The notes under the pieces are model-generated. The model saw only the letters and a program-made list of their open reading frames with translations, was not told where the DNA came from and made no database searches. A DNA stretch of 37,271 bases from Bradyrhizobium sp. S69 (GTDB taxonomy: Bacteria; Pseudomonadota; Alphaproteobacteria; Rhizobiales; Xanthobacteraceae): NCBI RefSeq assembly GCF_009766005.1, contig NZ_LMUK01000018.1, forward strand, positions 46,581 to 83,851, given 5' to 3'. Made by a program: the position numbers and the translations under genes. Below are positions 6,871 through 14,307 of this stretch, piece by piece. Each line of letters starts with the position of its first letter. The first letter of the stretch is position 1.

Positions 6871-7230
6871 ATGGTTACCGAAGCAAGAGAAACCGGCACA
6901 CTGATCGGCAGCGACAAGGTCGAGGGAACCGCGGTTTATGGTGCCAACGACACCAAGATCGGGTCGATCGAACGTGTCATGATCGACAAGAAGAGCGGCC
7001 GTGTTTCGTACGCCGTGTTGAGCTTTGGCGGCATATTGGGCATCGGAGACGATCATTATCCGCTGCCTTGGCAATCACTGAAATACGACACGGAGCTTGG
7101 TGGTTACCGGACCGCCATTACCGAGACCCAACTCAACGGCGCCCCGAAATACGGCAACGACAATGCCTGGAATTGGAACGACCCCGCCAGCGCGGCATCC
7201 ATCAATTCCTATTACGGCGTCGCGATCTAA
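6871..7230 (+). CDS. PRC-barrel domain protein
   Basis: ATG 6871 is preceded by a perfect AAGGAGGT at 6857-6864, which fixes the start; the protein is 119 aa. The PRC-barrel spans about residues 8-85: TLIGSDKVEGTAVYGANDTK, then IGSIERVMIDKKSGRVSYAV, FGGILGIGDDHYPLPWQSLK and GGYRTAITETQL. The IGxIxxxMIDKxSGRV and LPWxxLxYD elements are typical of the stand-alone stress-associated PRC-barrel family of rhizobia. The Trp/Asn-rich tail (NDNAWNWNDP, then SINSYYG) is also usual. PRC-barrels mediate protein or RNA contacts; the specific role here is unknown. A strong bidirectional terminator follows, and an EcfG-like promoter may precede it. Confidence 0.88.
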   Translation: MVTEARETGTLIGSDKVEGTAVYGANDTKIGSIERVMIDKKSGRVSYAVLSFGGILGIGDDHYPLPWQSLKYDTELGGYRTAITETQLNGAPKYGNDNAWNWNDPASAASINSYYGVAI

Positions 7231-7251
7231 CCCGGCGATCTGCCACTAGAT

Positions 7252-7280
7252 AAAAGGCCCGCCCTCGAGCGGGCCTTTTT
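7252..7280. terminator. Bidirectional terminator between PRC-barrel gene and solute-binding gene
   Basis: GGCCCGC/GCGGGCC stem with an A-run on the left and five T on the right. It works for the PRC-barrel gene ending at 7230 and, read from the other side, for the solute-binding gene ending at 7320. Confidence 0.85.
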
Positions 7281-7319
7281 GTTGCCTGCTCTCCGTCGCC
7301 AGCTCTCACATTCGATAGA

Positions 7320-8387
7320 TCACACCTTGAACAGCTTGGCGTAGCGCGCCTTGATGTCCTCGCTTTGCGCCAGCACCGCGACTGGATCAGACTTGAGCAA
7401 TTTCAGCGAAGCCAATGGCGGATGACCGGGCTTTTCCTTGATCTGCGAATGGAACGAACGAAGGCCATAATTTTCGACGAGCAATTGTTGCCCCTCCGCG
7501 CTTAGAAAGAAGCTCTGGAACAGCCGCGCGGCATTCGGGTTCGGCGCGCCGCGAAACACGGCGCTGGGAACGATGATGAGCGGGGAGCCTTCGGTCGCAT
7601 AGACTACCTCGACTGGTTTGCCTTCGTCCTTGGCAAGCAGCAAATTATAGTCGTTGCCGTCGGCCATGATCGCGCGCTCGCCCAGCAGCAGCTTCTTGGG
7701 CGGGTCGGCCGCCGACTGCACCTGCATCACTTTTTGTTTGGCGAGGTTTTCGAAATACGACCAGCCGAGATCCCGCGACAGCACGAAGGTCGCCGTCATG
7801 ATCGCGCCGGAATAGCCGGGATGACCCTTGACGATCTTGCCCTGCCACTTCGGATCGAGCAGGTCGGCATAGCTCTTTGGCGCCTCCTCCGGCGTCACCA
7901 GGCTCGAGTTGTAGCCGATGGCCTCCATCCAGGCGCACGAGGTCGCATAGGTCCCATCGGCATCGAACTGATCGGTGGGGAAATATTTCACGACATCCTC
8001 CGGGAGGTAAGGCGCGAGCCAATCCTTGCCCTTCCAGTCAAGGTAATGCGCGGGGTCGGTGCTATTGGCGACGTCGACCGCGTTGATACCGCTGCCCTGC
8101 TCCTGGGCGATGCGCTGATAGATCCGCTCGGCGCCGGAGCGCTCGACGTGAACGGATATTCCCGGATATTTGGCTTCGAACGCCCTGCCCAGTCGTTCCG
8201 CGACATTGAGCTCCAGCGCGGAATAGTAGGAAATCTTGCCCTCTTTCCTGGCGGCGTCGATCAATTCCGGCGTCACGCTCGATGGCGGCGGTGCCGCGGC
8301 CTTCACCCGCCCGGCGAACAATGCCGTGGCCGTCAGCGCACTGGAGATCTTGAGCACGTCGCGTCTAGACCAGTTGCGCTTCCGCAT
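7320..8387 (-). CDS. Periplasmic solute-binding protein, Fe3+-type ABC family
   Basis: A 355-aa protein from ATG 8387. A twin-arginine-like leader (KRNWSRRDVLKISSALTATA, cleavage near AAA at residue 30) indicates Tat export. The mature part is a family-1 binding protein of the Fe3+/AfuA class: ELIDAARKEGKISYYSALEL at the start of lobe 1, AFEAKYPGISVHVERSG, the hinge region WMEAIGYNSSLVTPEEAPKS followed by YADLLDPKWQGKI, and GAPNPNAARLFQSFFLSAEG near the C-terminus. This class binds iron, thiamine-like compounds or small anions; the ligand is not evident. No permease or ATPase gene is beside it, so it is an orphan here. It is convergent with the PRC-barrel gene and its start region faces the small exported protein at 8598. 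Confidence 0.88.
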   Translation of the reverse strand: MRKRNWSRRDVLKISSALTATALFAGRVKAAAPPPSSVTPELIDAARKEGKISYYSALELNVAERLGRAFEAKYPGISVHVERSGAERIYQRIAQEQGSGINAVDVANSTDPAHYLDWKGKDWLAPYLPEDVVKYFPTDQFDADGTYATSCAWMEAIGYNSSLVTPEEAPKSYADLLDPKWQGKIVKGHPGYSGAIMTATFVLSRDLGWSYFENLAKQKVMQVQSAADPPKKLLLGERAIMADGNDYNLLLAKDEGKPVEVVYATEGSPLIIVPSAVFRGAPNPNAARLFQSFFLSAEGQQLLVENYGLRSFHSQIKEKPGHPPLASLKLLKSDPVAVLAQSEDIKARYAKLFKV

Positions 8388-8597
8388 GGCGTTTTCCCCG
8401 TGTGTTCTTGTTAAGCTCGCTGCATCATGGTGGCAGCGCGATCGAAAGCAGGCCGGAGACTAGCACATCCCAGCACCCGCAAAAGGCCGGCACCGCCGTC
8501 GACAGCACGATTCCAGCCGTCACCCGAACGGGTTCAGATTGCGTTCAGATTTCAGGCCATAGGTTTCGCCGGGGCTGGCATTTTAACAGGAGACAGC

Positions 8598-8840
8598 ATG
8601 ATTTTAAGGCCTTTGGTCGCAGCGATGGCGATCGCCGTCGGGATTTCCGCCACGACGGCGATGGTCGCAACCCCCGCTCATGCGCAAAACGTGGAGGCAG
8701 AGATCATCGGCTTCCATCAGCTTTGCGAAAAGGGCGACCGTAAAGCCTGCATCCGCTTTGGCATTCTCATCGGCAGGAACGAACAGCGCGGTGCCGATTG
8801 GCGCAGAGCTCACACCGAGTGGTTTTGGTGGGAACGCTAA
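8598..8840 (+). CDS. Small exported protein with two cysteines
   Basis: An 80-aa protein. ATG 8598 is preceded by AGGAGA. A clear Sec signal peptide (MILRPLVAAMAIAVGISATT, then AMVATPAHA before QN at about residue 30) leaves a mature part of about 50 residues. This has FHQLCEKGDRKACIRFG, two cysteines spaced for a disulfide, and an HTEWFWW tail. The CxxGDxxAC pattern resembles a single Sel1-type helical hairpin unit. Function is unknown; a terminator follows immediately. Confidence 0.7.
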   Translation: MILRPLVAAMAIAVGISATTAMVATPAHAQNVEAEIIGFHQLCEKGDRKACIRFGILIGRNEQRGADWRRAHTEWFWWER

Positions 8841-8851
8841 TACAGGAAATC

Positions 8852-8879
8852 AGGAGGCCGCCGCGCTCGGCGGCCTCCT
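8852..8879 (+). terminator. Terminator hairpin after the small exported protein
   Basis: AGGAGGCCGCCG and CGGCGGCCTCCT form a perfect 12-bp stem with a CGCT loop, followed by TCATTTTA. The stem is very strong and the T-tract weak. Confidence 0.75.
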
Positions 8880-9092
8880 TCATTTTATCGGGCCGGGCAA
8901 TCCGGACGTTGTTATGAACGTCTCATCCCCTGCTCATCCCCGTGCAAAACCAAACACCGTGCTTGCCAGTTGAGGTCGGCCGGGAACTTTGCGCCGCGGC
9001 AGCGCTTGCTTTGCAGAACGATCGTCATTTCCAAGACAATGCCGTAGCTCGTACGCCTGCCATTCAACCCGTTCTGGACATTTGGGCATTTG

Positions 9093-10409
9093 ATGACGGA
9101 ATCCAGCAGGCCGGACGTCAAAAAGCCCGGCAGCGCTCCGCCTGCCAAAAAGCCCCGCAACATGGTGCTTCGGTTGCTGGGCCCGGGCCTCGTGACCGGC
9201 GCTGCCGATGACGACCCGTCGGGCATCGCGACCTATTCACAGGCCGGCGCGCAGTTCGGTTACGGTCTGTTGTGGACGGTATTTCTCACCACGCCTTTCA
9301 TGATCGCCATTCAGCTGGTGAGCGCGCGGATCGGCCGCGTCACCGGCAAGGGCCTCGCGGCCAATGTGATGGAGCTGGCGCCACGCTGGCTCGTGCTCAC
9401 GCTGGTGTTTCTGCTGGTCGCCGCCAACACATTCAATATCGCAGCGGACATTGCGGCGATGGGAGAATCGCTCTCGCTGGTGATCGGCGGACTCAATCAC
9501 GAGCACGCGCTGATCTTTGCCGCGACATCGACCCTGCTGCAGGTCTTCGTGCCCTATCGCCGCTATGCGCCGGTATTGAAGTTCCTGACGCTCACGCTGT
9601 TCGCCTACGTCGTGACTGCGCTGACCGTGAAAATCCCGTGGAGCACCGCGCTGCTCGCGGCGGTGTGGCCGAAGCCCGCCATCGACGCGGACTATTTCAT
9701 GATGGTGGTAGCAGTGCTCGGCACCACGATCAGCCCGTATCTGTTTTTCTGGCAGGCTTCGCAGGAGGTCGAGGAAATGCATCAGGGCAAGCTGTCCCGT
9801 CCGCTTCGCGAACTCAGGAAGGGCGGTGATCCAGAGCTCCACCGTATTCGGATCGACACCATTGTCGGAATGCTTTTCTCCAACGTGATTGCCTTTTCCA
9901 TCATCCTGACCACCGCTGCCGTCCTGAATGCCCATGGCGTCACCAACATCAATTCGGCAACACAAGCCGCGGAAGCGCTCAGACCGTTGGCGGGTGATTT
10001 CACCTTCCTTCTTTTTGCTCTCGGTATCATCGGCACCGGCATGCTGGCGATCCCGGTGTTGGCAGGCTCCGCCGCCTATGGTGTGTCCGAGGCGTTCGGA
10101 TGGCCGGCGACGCTGGAGGCCCAGGCGCCGGATGCCGTCGGTTTCTATACGATTATCGCAGCGGCGACCGTGATCGGGTTCGGGCTCGGCTTTACCGGCA
10201 TCGACGCCATTCACATGCTGGTGTGGAGCGCCGTTCTCAACGGCATCGTCGCGGTGCCGATCATGGCGATGATGATGGTGATCGTCGCCAACTCAAGGCT
10301 GATGGGCCGGTTCAGGGCCAAATCCTGGCTGATCGCGTTGGGCTGGATCGGCACCGCGCTGATGGCCCTGGCCGTGATCGCGTTGATCGGCTCGTCGCTG
10401 ATCGGCTGA
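9093..10409 (+). CDS. Nramp-family transporter, divergent metal site
   Basis: A 438-aa inner-membrane protein with about 11 helices. I chose ATG 9093 (MTESSRPDVKKPG); a TTG directly before it is less likely. The Nramp fold is indicated by LLGPGLVTGAADDDPSGIAT in TM1, TFNIAADIAAMGESLSLVIG in TM3 and TTISPYLFFWQASQEVEEMH in TM6. Classical Nramp Mn2+/Fe2+ transporters have DPGN in TM1 and MPHN in TM6. Here the corresponding motifs are DPSG (residues 41-44) and ISPY (213-216), so the soft metal ligand Met and the His are gone. The gene belongs to the Nramp-related branch that is unlikely to be a standard Mn2+ importer; Mg2+ or another substrate is possible. It stands alone and is convergent with the SnoaL-like gene. 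Confidence 0.85.
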   Translation: MTESSRPDVKKPGSAPPAKKPRNMVLRLLGPGLVTGAADDDPSGIATYSQAGAQFGYGLLWTVFLTTPFMIAIQLVSARIGRVTGKGLAANVMELAPRWLVLTLVFLLVAANTFNIAADIAAMGESLSLVIGGLNHEHALIFAATSTLLQVFVPYRRYAPVLKFLTLTLFAYVVTALTVKIPWSTALLAAVWPKPAIDADYFMMVVAVLGTTISPYLFFWQASQEVEEMHQGKLSRPLRELRKGGDPELHRIRIDTIVGMLFSNVIAFSIILTTAAVLNAHGVTNINSATQAAEALRPLAGDFTFLLFALGIIGTGMLAIPVLAGSAAYGVSEAFGWPATLEAQAPDAVGFYTIIAAATVIGFGLGFTGIDAIHMLVWSAVLNGIVAVPIMAMMMVIVANSRLMGRFRAKSWLIALGWIGTALMALAVIALIGSSLIG

Positions 10410-10445
10410 ACGTAGGGCTTGTCCAGAATCAGAAACGATCAGGCT

Positions 10446-10934
10446 CTAGGCGCGCAATTGAGCCAAAATGCCGGCGATGTCGCCCATGCCCCAATGCTCC
10501 CTCAGCAGACCGTCCTTGACCGAGAATATGTCGCACGAGGTGAATCGCAGCTTGCGATGGGTCGGCGGCACACCGAGGTAGGTGCCCTCGTGCGTTCCGG
10601 TATAGACAAAGCTCGCGGCGACCCGATCGCCTGAGATCACCGAGGTCTCGACCGTGACCTGAAGGTCGGGCATGCCGGCGATCCGGCCGGCAAAGAAATC
10701 GACGCTGGCCTGCTTCTGGGATTTTCCGGCAGCCGGGGCCGGAGCCGCCGCGCTGAACTGATGATTGACATAGTCCTCGGCAAACAGGTCGGCAAACGCA
10801 TGGATATCATGGGCGCTCAGCGCAGCCGCAAACCGATCCGGAAGAGATGACGTGGTGTTTTGCGCCAGGGCGTTCGAAGTCATCGCGCCGGCCACGGCGG
10901 TCGCGCCCACCAACAACAATTTCCTGCGTTCCAT
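10446..10934 (-). CDS. Exported SnoaL-like (NTF2-fold) protein
   Basis: A 162-aa protein from ATG 10934. The signal peptide runs MERRKLLLVGATAVAGAMTS to about residue 25 (ALAQ). The mature domain is a SnoaL-like polyketide-cyclase/ester-cyclase fold: FAAALSAHDIHAFADLFAED, VNHQFSA, FFAGRIAGMPDLQVTVE, a THEGTYLGVPPTHRKLRF loop, then DIFSVKDGLLREHWGMGD. This family covers small enzymes and binding proteins; the substrate cannot be read from sequence. It starts 52 bp downstream of the cyclase gene on the same strand and may be co-transcribed with it. Confidence 0.8.
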   Translation of the reverse strand: MERRKLLLVGATAVAGAMTSNALAQNTTSSLPDRFAAALSAHDIHAFADLFAEDYVNHQFSAAAPAPAAGKSQKQASVDFFAGRIAGMPDLQVTVETSVISGDRVAASFVYTGTHEGTYLGVPPTHRKLRFTSCDIFSVKDGLLREHWGMGDIAGILAQLRA

Positions 10935-10986
10935 TTTACCTCATTGCATTTCTTGATGGCCGGATGCGAGCCAGCGGCCACGCCGA

Positions 10987-12726
10987 TCATTTATAGTCGA
11001 AACGCCATGCACCGTCCCAATCGTGAGGCGGAGCTTTGGTCACGAAATCGTTGATGCGCTTGATCATACCCTTCGACGGATCGTCGCTGGGGACGGCTTC
11101 GAGCGCCGCCTCGAAGGCGCGGCGTGCCTCGTCCCAGCGACGCGTGCGATAGGCTGCGAGCCCTTCGGCATAGCGAGCCCGCAATATCAATTGTTCCGGC
11201 GCAAGGTCACCTTTGCCGCCCATGACCTCAAACACCGCCTCGGGATGAATCTGACCAACCACCACTATCCGGTCGATCTCACGTGTTTCGATCGCGTCGT
11301 CGGCGGCCATCATCGTCGCTTCGGAAATCAGACAGCGGCTACCATACGCCTTGTTCGCCCCCTCCAGACGCGATGCCAGATTCACGCTGTCGCCCATGAC
11401 GGTGTAACTCATCATGAACTCCGAGCCGATGCTGCCGACCAACACCTCCCCGGTCGCGATGCCGACGCGAATGTCGCAGGCAGAGCCGGCAGCGCGCACG
11501 CCAAGCAATTCAGGCAATTCCGTCCGCAGTGCCGCAACACGCCCAAGCATTCCGATGGCGGCAAGGCATGCGAGCCGGGCGTCTTCCCCTTTCTCGGTGA
11601 AGGGCGGTCCCCAATAGGCCATGATCGCATCGCCGATATATTTGTCGATCACGCCGTGATTGTTTCGAACCTGTTCCGACATCGCGGTCAGAAAGTGATT
11701 CATCACCTTGACCAGCCCCTGCGGCGTCATGCCTTCGCTTAGAGCGGTAAATCCCTTCATGTCGCAGAACAGCACCGTCATCACGCGCCGCTGACCATCG
11801 GTCGCGGCCAGCACCGGGCGATCGATCAGCGTTTCCACGACCCGCGGATCAATGTATCGGCCGAAGGTTTCCCGCATCTTCTCGTTTCGACGCAGTTGCG
11901 CGAGCATGGCATTAAAAGCCGTGGTGAGCTGGCCGATTTCATCATGGGTCGTGACGTCGATCGAGCCGTCGAGCCGCCCGGCCTCGACCGCGCGGGTGCC
12001 GTCGAGCAGGCGTCGCACCGGCCGGGTGATGCCCGAGCTGACGAACAGCGAGAACGTCAAGCCGAGTATCGCAGCCAGCCCGGTCAAAACCGCCGAGATG
12101 GCGATGGTCCGCTGCTGGTCCCGCATCGTCACGGCGGCGTCAGCGCGAACCTGCGCCATCATATCCGTGCGAATGCCATCGATCCGCTGGTTAAGCTCGT
12201 CGCGAAGCGCATCGATCCGGGTCAGGCTTCGCCTGATTTCAGCAAAATCCTGCGTTTTCGCCTCCAGCAGCGGAAACAGGCGGTCGTGCTCTTCGTCGAG
12301 GTAATGAAGGAGATCCCTGCTGGTATCCTCGATCCGGCTGTCGATCCGCCCCAGCGCCGCATTATCCGAGTCCGTGGCGAGGTCGTCGATGATGGCATTG
12401 ATCAGCCCATGGACCGCGCCGGCCTCCTGTTCGATCGCGACGCCGGCCGCTTCATAGCGCTGCTTGCGCTCGGCAAAGCCTGCTTCGTCGGGCGGCGATT
12501 GCATCTTGGCGATGACCATGCGGCGAAGCTCAAGCGAACGCCCAAGCGACTGAGTCTGCATCCGCGCCAGGTGGTTGTTGGCTTCGACGTATTTTGTCGT
12601 CAACTCATCGAGCTGATGGGCGACCTTTCTCGTCATCACGGTCGACAGCGCCGAGACGATGACCATGAGGATAATCAGCCCGACAGCAATACCGAGAATC
12701 TGGCTTCTAATTGACGATCGCATCAT
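10987..12726 (-). CDS. Membrane-bound class III adenylate/guanylate cyclase with HAMP domain
   Basis: A 579-aa protein from ATG 12726 that makes a cyclic nucleotide second messenger at the inner membrane. TM1 is about residues 9-30, a mostly helical periplasmic sensor runs to about 205, and TM2 is about 207-232. A HAMP linker follows (GITRPVRRLLDGTRAVEAGR, DEIGQLTTAFNAML), then the cyclase core at about 310-490. Metal-binding Asp are in VLFCDMKGFTAL and DKYIGDAIMAYWG. The transition-state Asn and Arg are in VMGDSVNLASRLEGANK. The Lys of GVIDKYIGD is the residue that usually selects ATP, so adenylate cyclase is the better call. The C-terminus has a TPR-like helical pair (RYAEGLAAYRTRRWDEARRA). 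No sensor ligand is evident. Confidence 0.9.
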   Translation of the reverse strand: MMRSSIRSQILGIAVGLIILMVIVSALSTVMTRKVAHQLDELTTKYVEANNHLARMQTQSLGRSLELRRMVIAKMQSPPDEAGFAERKQRYEAAGVAIEQEAGAVHGLINAIIDDLATDSDNAALGRIDSRIEDTSRDLLHYLDEEHDRLFPLLEAKTQDFAEIRRSLTRIDALRDELNQRIDGIRTDMMAQVRADAAVTMRDQQRTIAISAVLTGLAAILGLTFSLFVSSGITRPVRRLLDGTRAVEAGRLDGSIDVTTHDEIGQLTTAFNAMLAQLRRNEKMRETFGRYIDPRVVETLIDRPVLAATDGQRRVMTVLFCDMKGFTALSEGMTPQGLVKVMNHFLTAMSEQVRNNHGVIDKYIGDAIMAYWGPPFTEKGEDARLACLAAIGMLGRVAALRTELPELLGVRAAGSACDIRVGIATGEVLVGSIGSEFMMSYTVMGDSVNLASRLEGANKAYGSRCLISEATMMAADDAIETREIDRIVVVGQIHPEAVFEVMGGKGDLAPEQLILRARYAEGLAAYRTRRWDEARRAFEAALEAVPSDDPSKGMIKRINDFVTKAPPHDWDGAWRFDYK

Positions 12727-12917
12727 TGATCAGTCCCGCTCCCGGCGGTCAGAACTACAACTGGAGAGAGTGTCAATTCGGCTTCGATCCTAAAATGGGC
12801 CGCGGCGCAAGCGATTTCGGCCTTCAGGGATCGGATATGATTCCATCGCTGCCGTCGAGAACCCGCCCCTCGCTTGCGAAGGATGCCGACCGCACCCGGA
12901 AGATGGTCGCTCAGCAG

Positions 12918-12942
12918 AAAAGCCCGGCGGGGCTCGTCGGGC
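12918..12942 (-). terminator. Probable terminator after the LysR gene, in a 327-bp gene-free gap
   Basis: On the minus strand GCCCG and CGGGC arms, with a GC-rich loop, precede TTTTC; it lies 112 bp beyond the regulator's stop. The rest of 12727-13053 has no convincing gene. A second small hairpin (GTCCGA/TCGGAC) sits at about 12983-12999. Confidence 0.45.
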
Positions 12943-13053
12943 ATTACTGCGGCGGGGTGGCGAGCATGAAGGCGGGCGATCGGTCCGATTTCGTCGGACT
13001 GGCCACTATCGCGGCCTTGCCCCGGACGCAAGCGGGAGCCCGCGCGATTCGCG

Positions 13054-13953
13054 CTAAATCGAAACCTCCGGCCTCAACTCGCCTTGACGGAGACCGGGCT
13101 TTTCAAAAAATAGCCCCGACAATTGCTTCATGAGCGCCAGCGCCTGGCCCGTCTCAAGTCCCAGATGAACACACAGCAGGACCTTGATGGCTGGAAGCGG
13201 CGGTAGATAATATTCCTTGGCTTTTACGAGGTTCGGCGGGACCGTACTTTCGGGCATCACGACGAGGCCGATACCAGCTTCCACGGCGGCGAGCTTGGCG
13301 TGAAAGTCGGCGCCGTTGAATACGATCTTGTAGGCGATGCCGTGCTTGGTCAGGGTACGGATAGTCCAGTCATCTCCGGGCCACGTCAGGATTGGCAGCG
13401 GCGCGCCCGGACTAATGACAAAATTCTTGGCGCGTACCCACACCAGCGGATCGTAACATTCGTTGACAACAAGTTCTTCGATACCGGCATGGAATGCCGA
13501 GTTCTCGAAGATGCAACCGACGTCGATATATCCGTCAACCAGACCCTTCGCTATTTCGATCGAGTGATTGGCCTCGATGAAAATATCGCTGAGCGTATCG
13601 GGATTTTGATGCTTGAGGAATTTCTCCAGGAACAGCGTGGTCAGGCCGAGCCGCAGCGGCTGGGGTCCCTCGACATTGCCGCCAAGCCGCAATAACTGAT
13701 CGTTGGCTTCAAGAATTCTTCGTGCCTGACGCAGCGCGAGCTTACCCAGCTCCGTGGTGGTGGTTCCATTGGCCGTTTTCGAAAATAGCGCGCCGCCAAC
13801 GAGGCTCTGCAGCCGGTGGATCTGCGAACTTACCGCGGGCTGACTGAGGCCGAGCCGTTCACCCGCCTTCGACAGACTGCCGGTCTCCGAGATCGCGACA
13901 ACGGTGCGCACGATCTCCATTGGAATGTTCAGATGCTGATGCCGCTTATGCAT
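13054..13953 (-). CDS. LysR-family transcriptional regulator
   Basis: A 299-aa protein from ATG 13953. The N-terminal winged HTH spans about residues 10-70: VRTVVAISETGSLSKAGERL, then GLSQPAVSSQIHRLQSLVGG and ALFSKTANGTTTTELGKLAL. It is followed by the two-lobed effector domain (PLRLGLTTLFLEKFLKHQNP, IDVGCIFENSAFHAGIEELV, AKLAAVEAGIGLVVMPES). Length and order are normal. LysR regulators usually bind next to their own promoter and control a divergent gene, but the upstream neighbour here (kup) ends toward it rather than diverging, so no target is obvious. The 354 bp upstream is gene-free and would hold its operator. A terminator-like hairpin lies downstream. Confidence 0.9.
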   Translation of the reverse strand: MHKRHQHLNIPMEIVRTVVAISETGSLSKAGERLGLSQPAVSSQIHRLQSLVGGALFSKTANGTTTTELGKLALRQARRILEANDQLLRLGGNVEGPQPLRLGLTTLFLEKFLKHQNPDTLSDIFIEANHSIEIAKGLVDGYIDVGCIFENSAFHAGIEELVVNECYDPLVWVRAKNFVISPGAPLPILTWPGDDWTIRTLTKHGIAYKIVFNGADFHAKLAAVEAGIGLVVMPESTVPPNLVKAKEYYLPPLPAIKVLLCVHLGLETGQALALMKQLSGLFFEKPGLRQGELRPEVSI

Positions 13954-14307
13954 TGGGGCTCCCCCGAGCTGGCCAAAGACCCGGCACTAACTCTCCAGTC
14001 AAGATGCCGAGAATATAGATAACGCATAACGCTACGAGACGGCCCTTCTACCGCGCAATTTCACAGACACCACAATGCTGCCTGGGCCAAGACACCGCCA
14101 AGGGACCCCGCCAAGGCAGTCCCGTCCGGGCGCGCCTGAAGCAAGACGCACCCCAAGCTTACATCCGACCTACCGCGGATTACAACGGACTTGCGGTTGC
14201 CTTTTTGCTCCAACGTTGCAAACCTGTTGAAAGACGCTGCCATATGCGGGCTACAGGGAACATACCGGAGGAGCGGCCGGACGGGCTTTTGCCCGGAGCG
14301 GCTCGCC
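13954..14307. other. Gene-free interval between the LysR gene and kup
   Basis: No reading frame in this interval looks like protein on either strand. It should carry the promoter and autoregulatory site of the LysR gene. A GGGC-TTTT-GCCC mini-hairpin near 14286 lies beyond the kup stop. I saw no other clear signal. Confidence 0.5.

Noticed and set aside
9237..10214. A 325-codon minus-strand frame opposite the Nramp gene
   Set aside because: Arg/His/Gln-rich shadow translation of a clear membrane transporter; no protein-like pattern.
12711..13133. A 140-codon plus-strand frame between the cyclase and LysR genes
   Set aside because: No RBS, composition typical of random GC-rich frames, and it overlaps the 3' end of the LysR gene. 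The interval is better read as spacer with a terminator.
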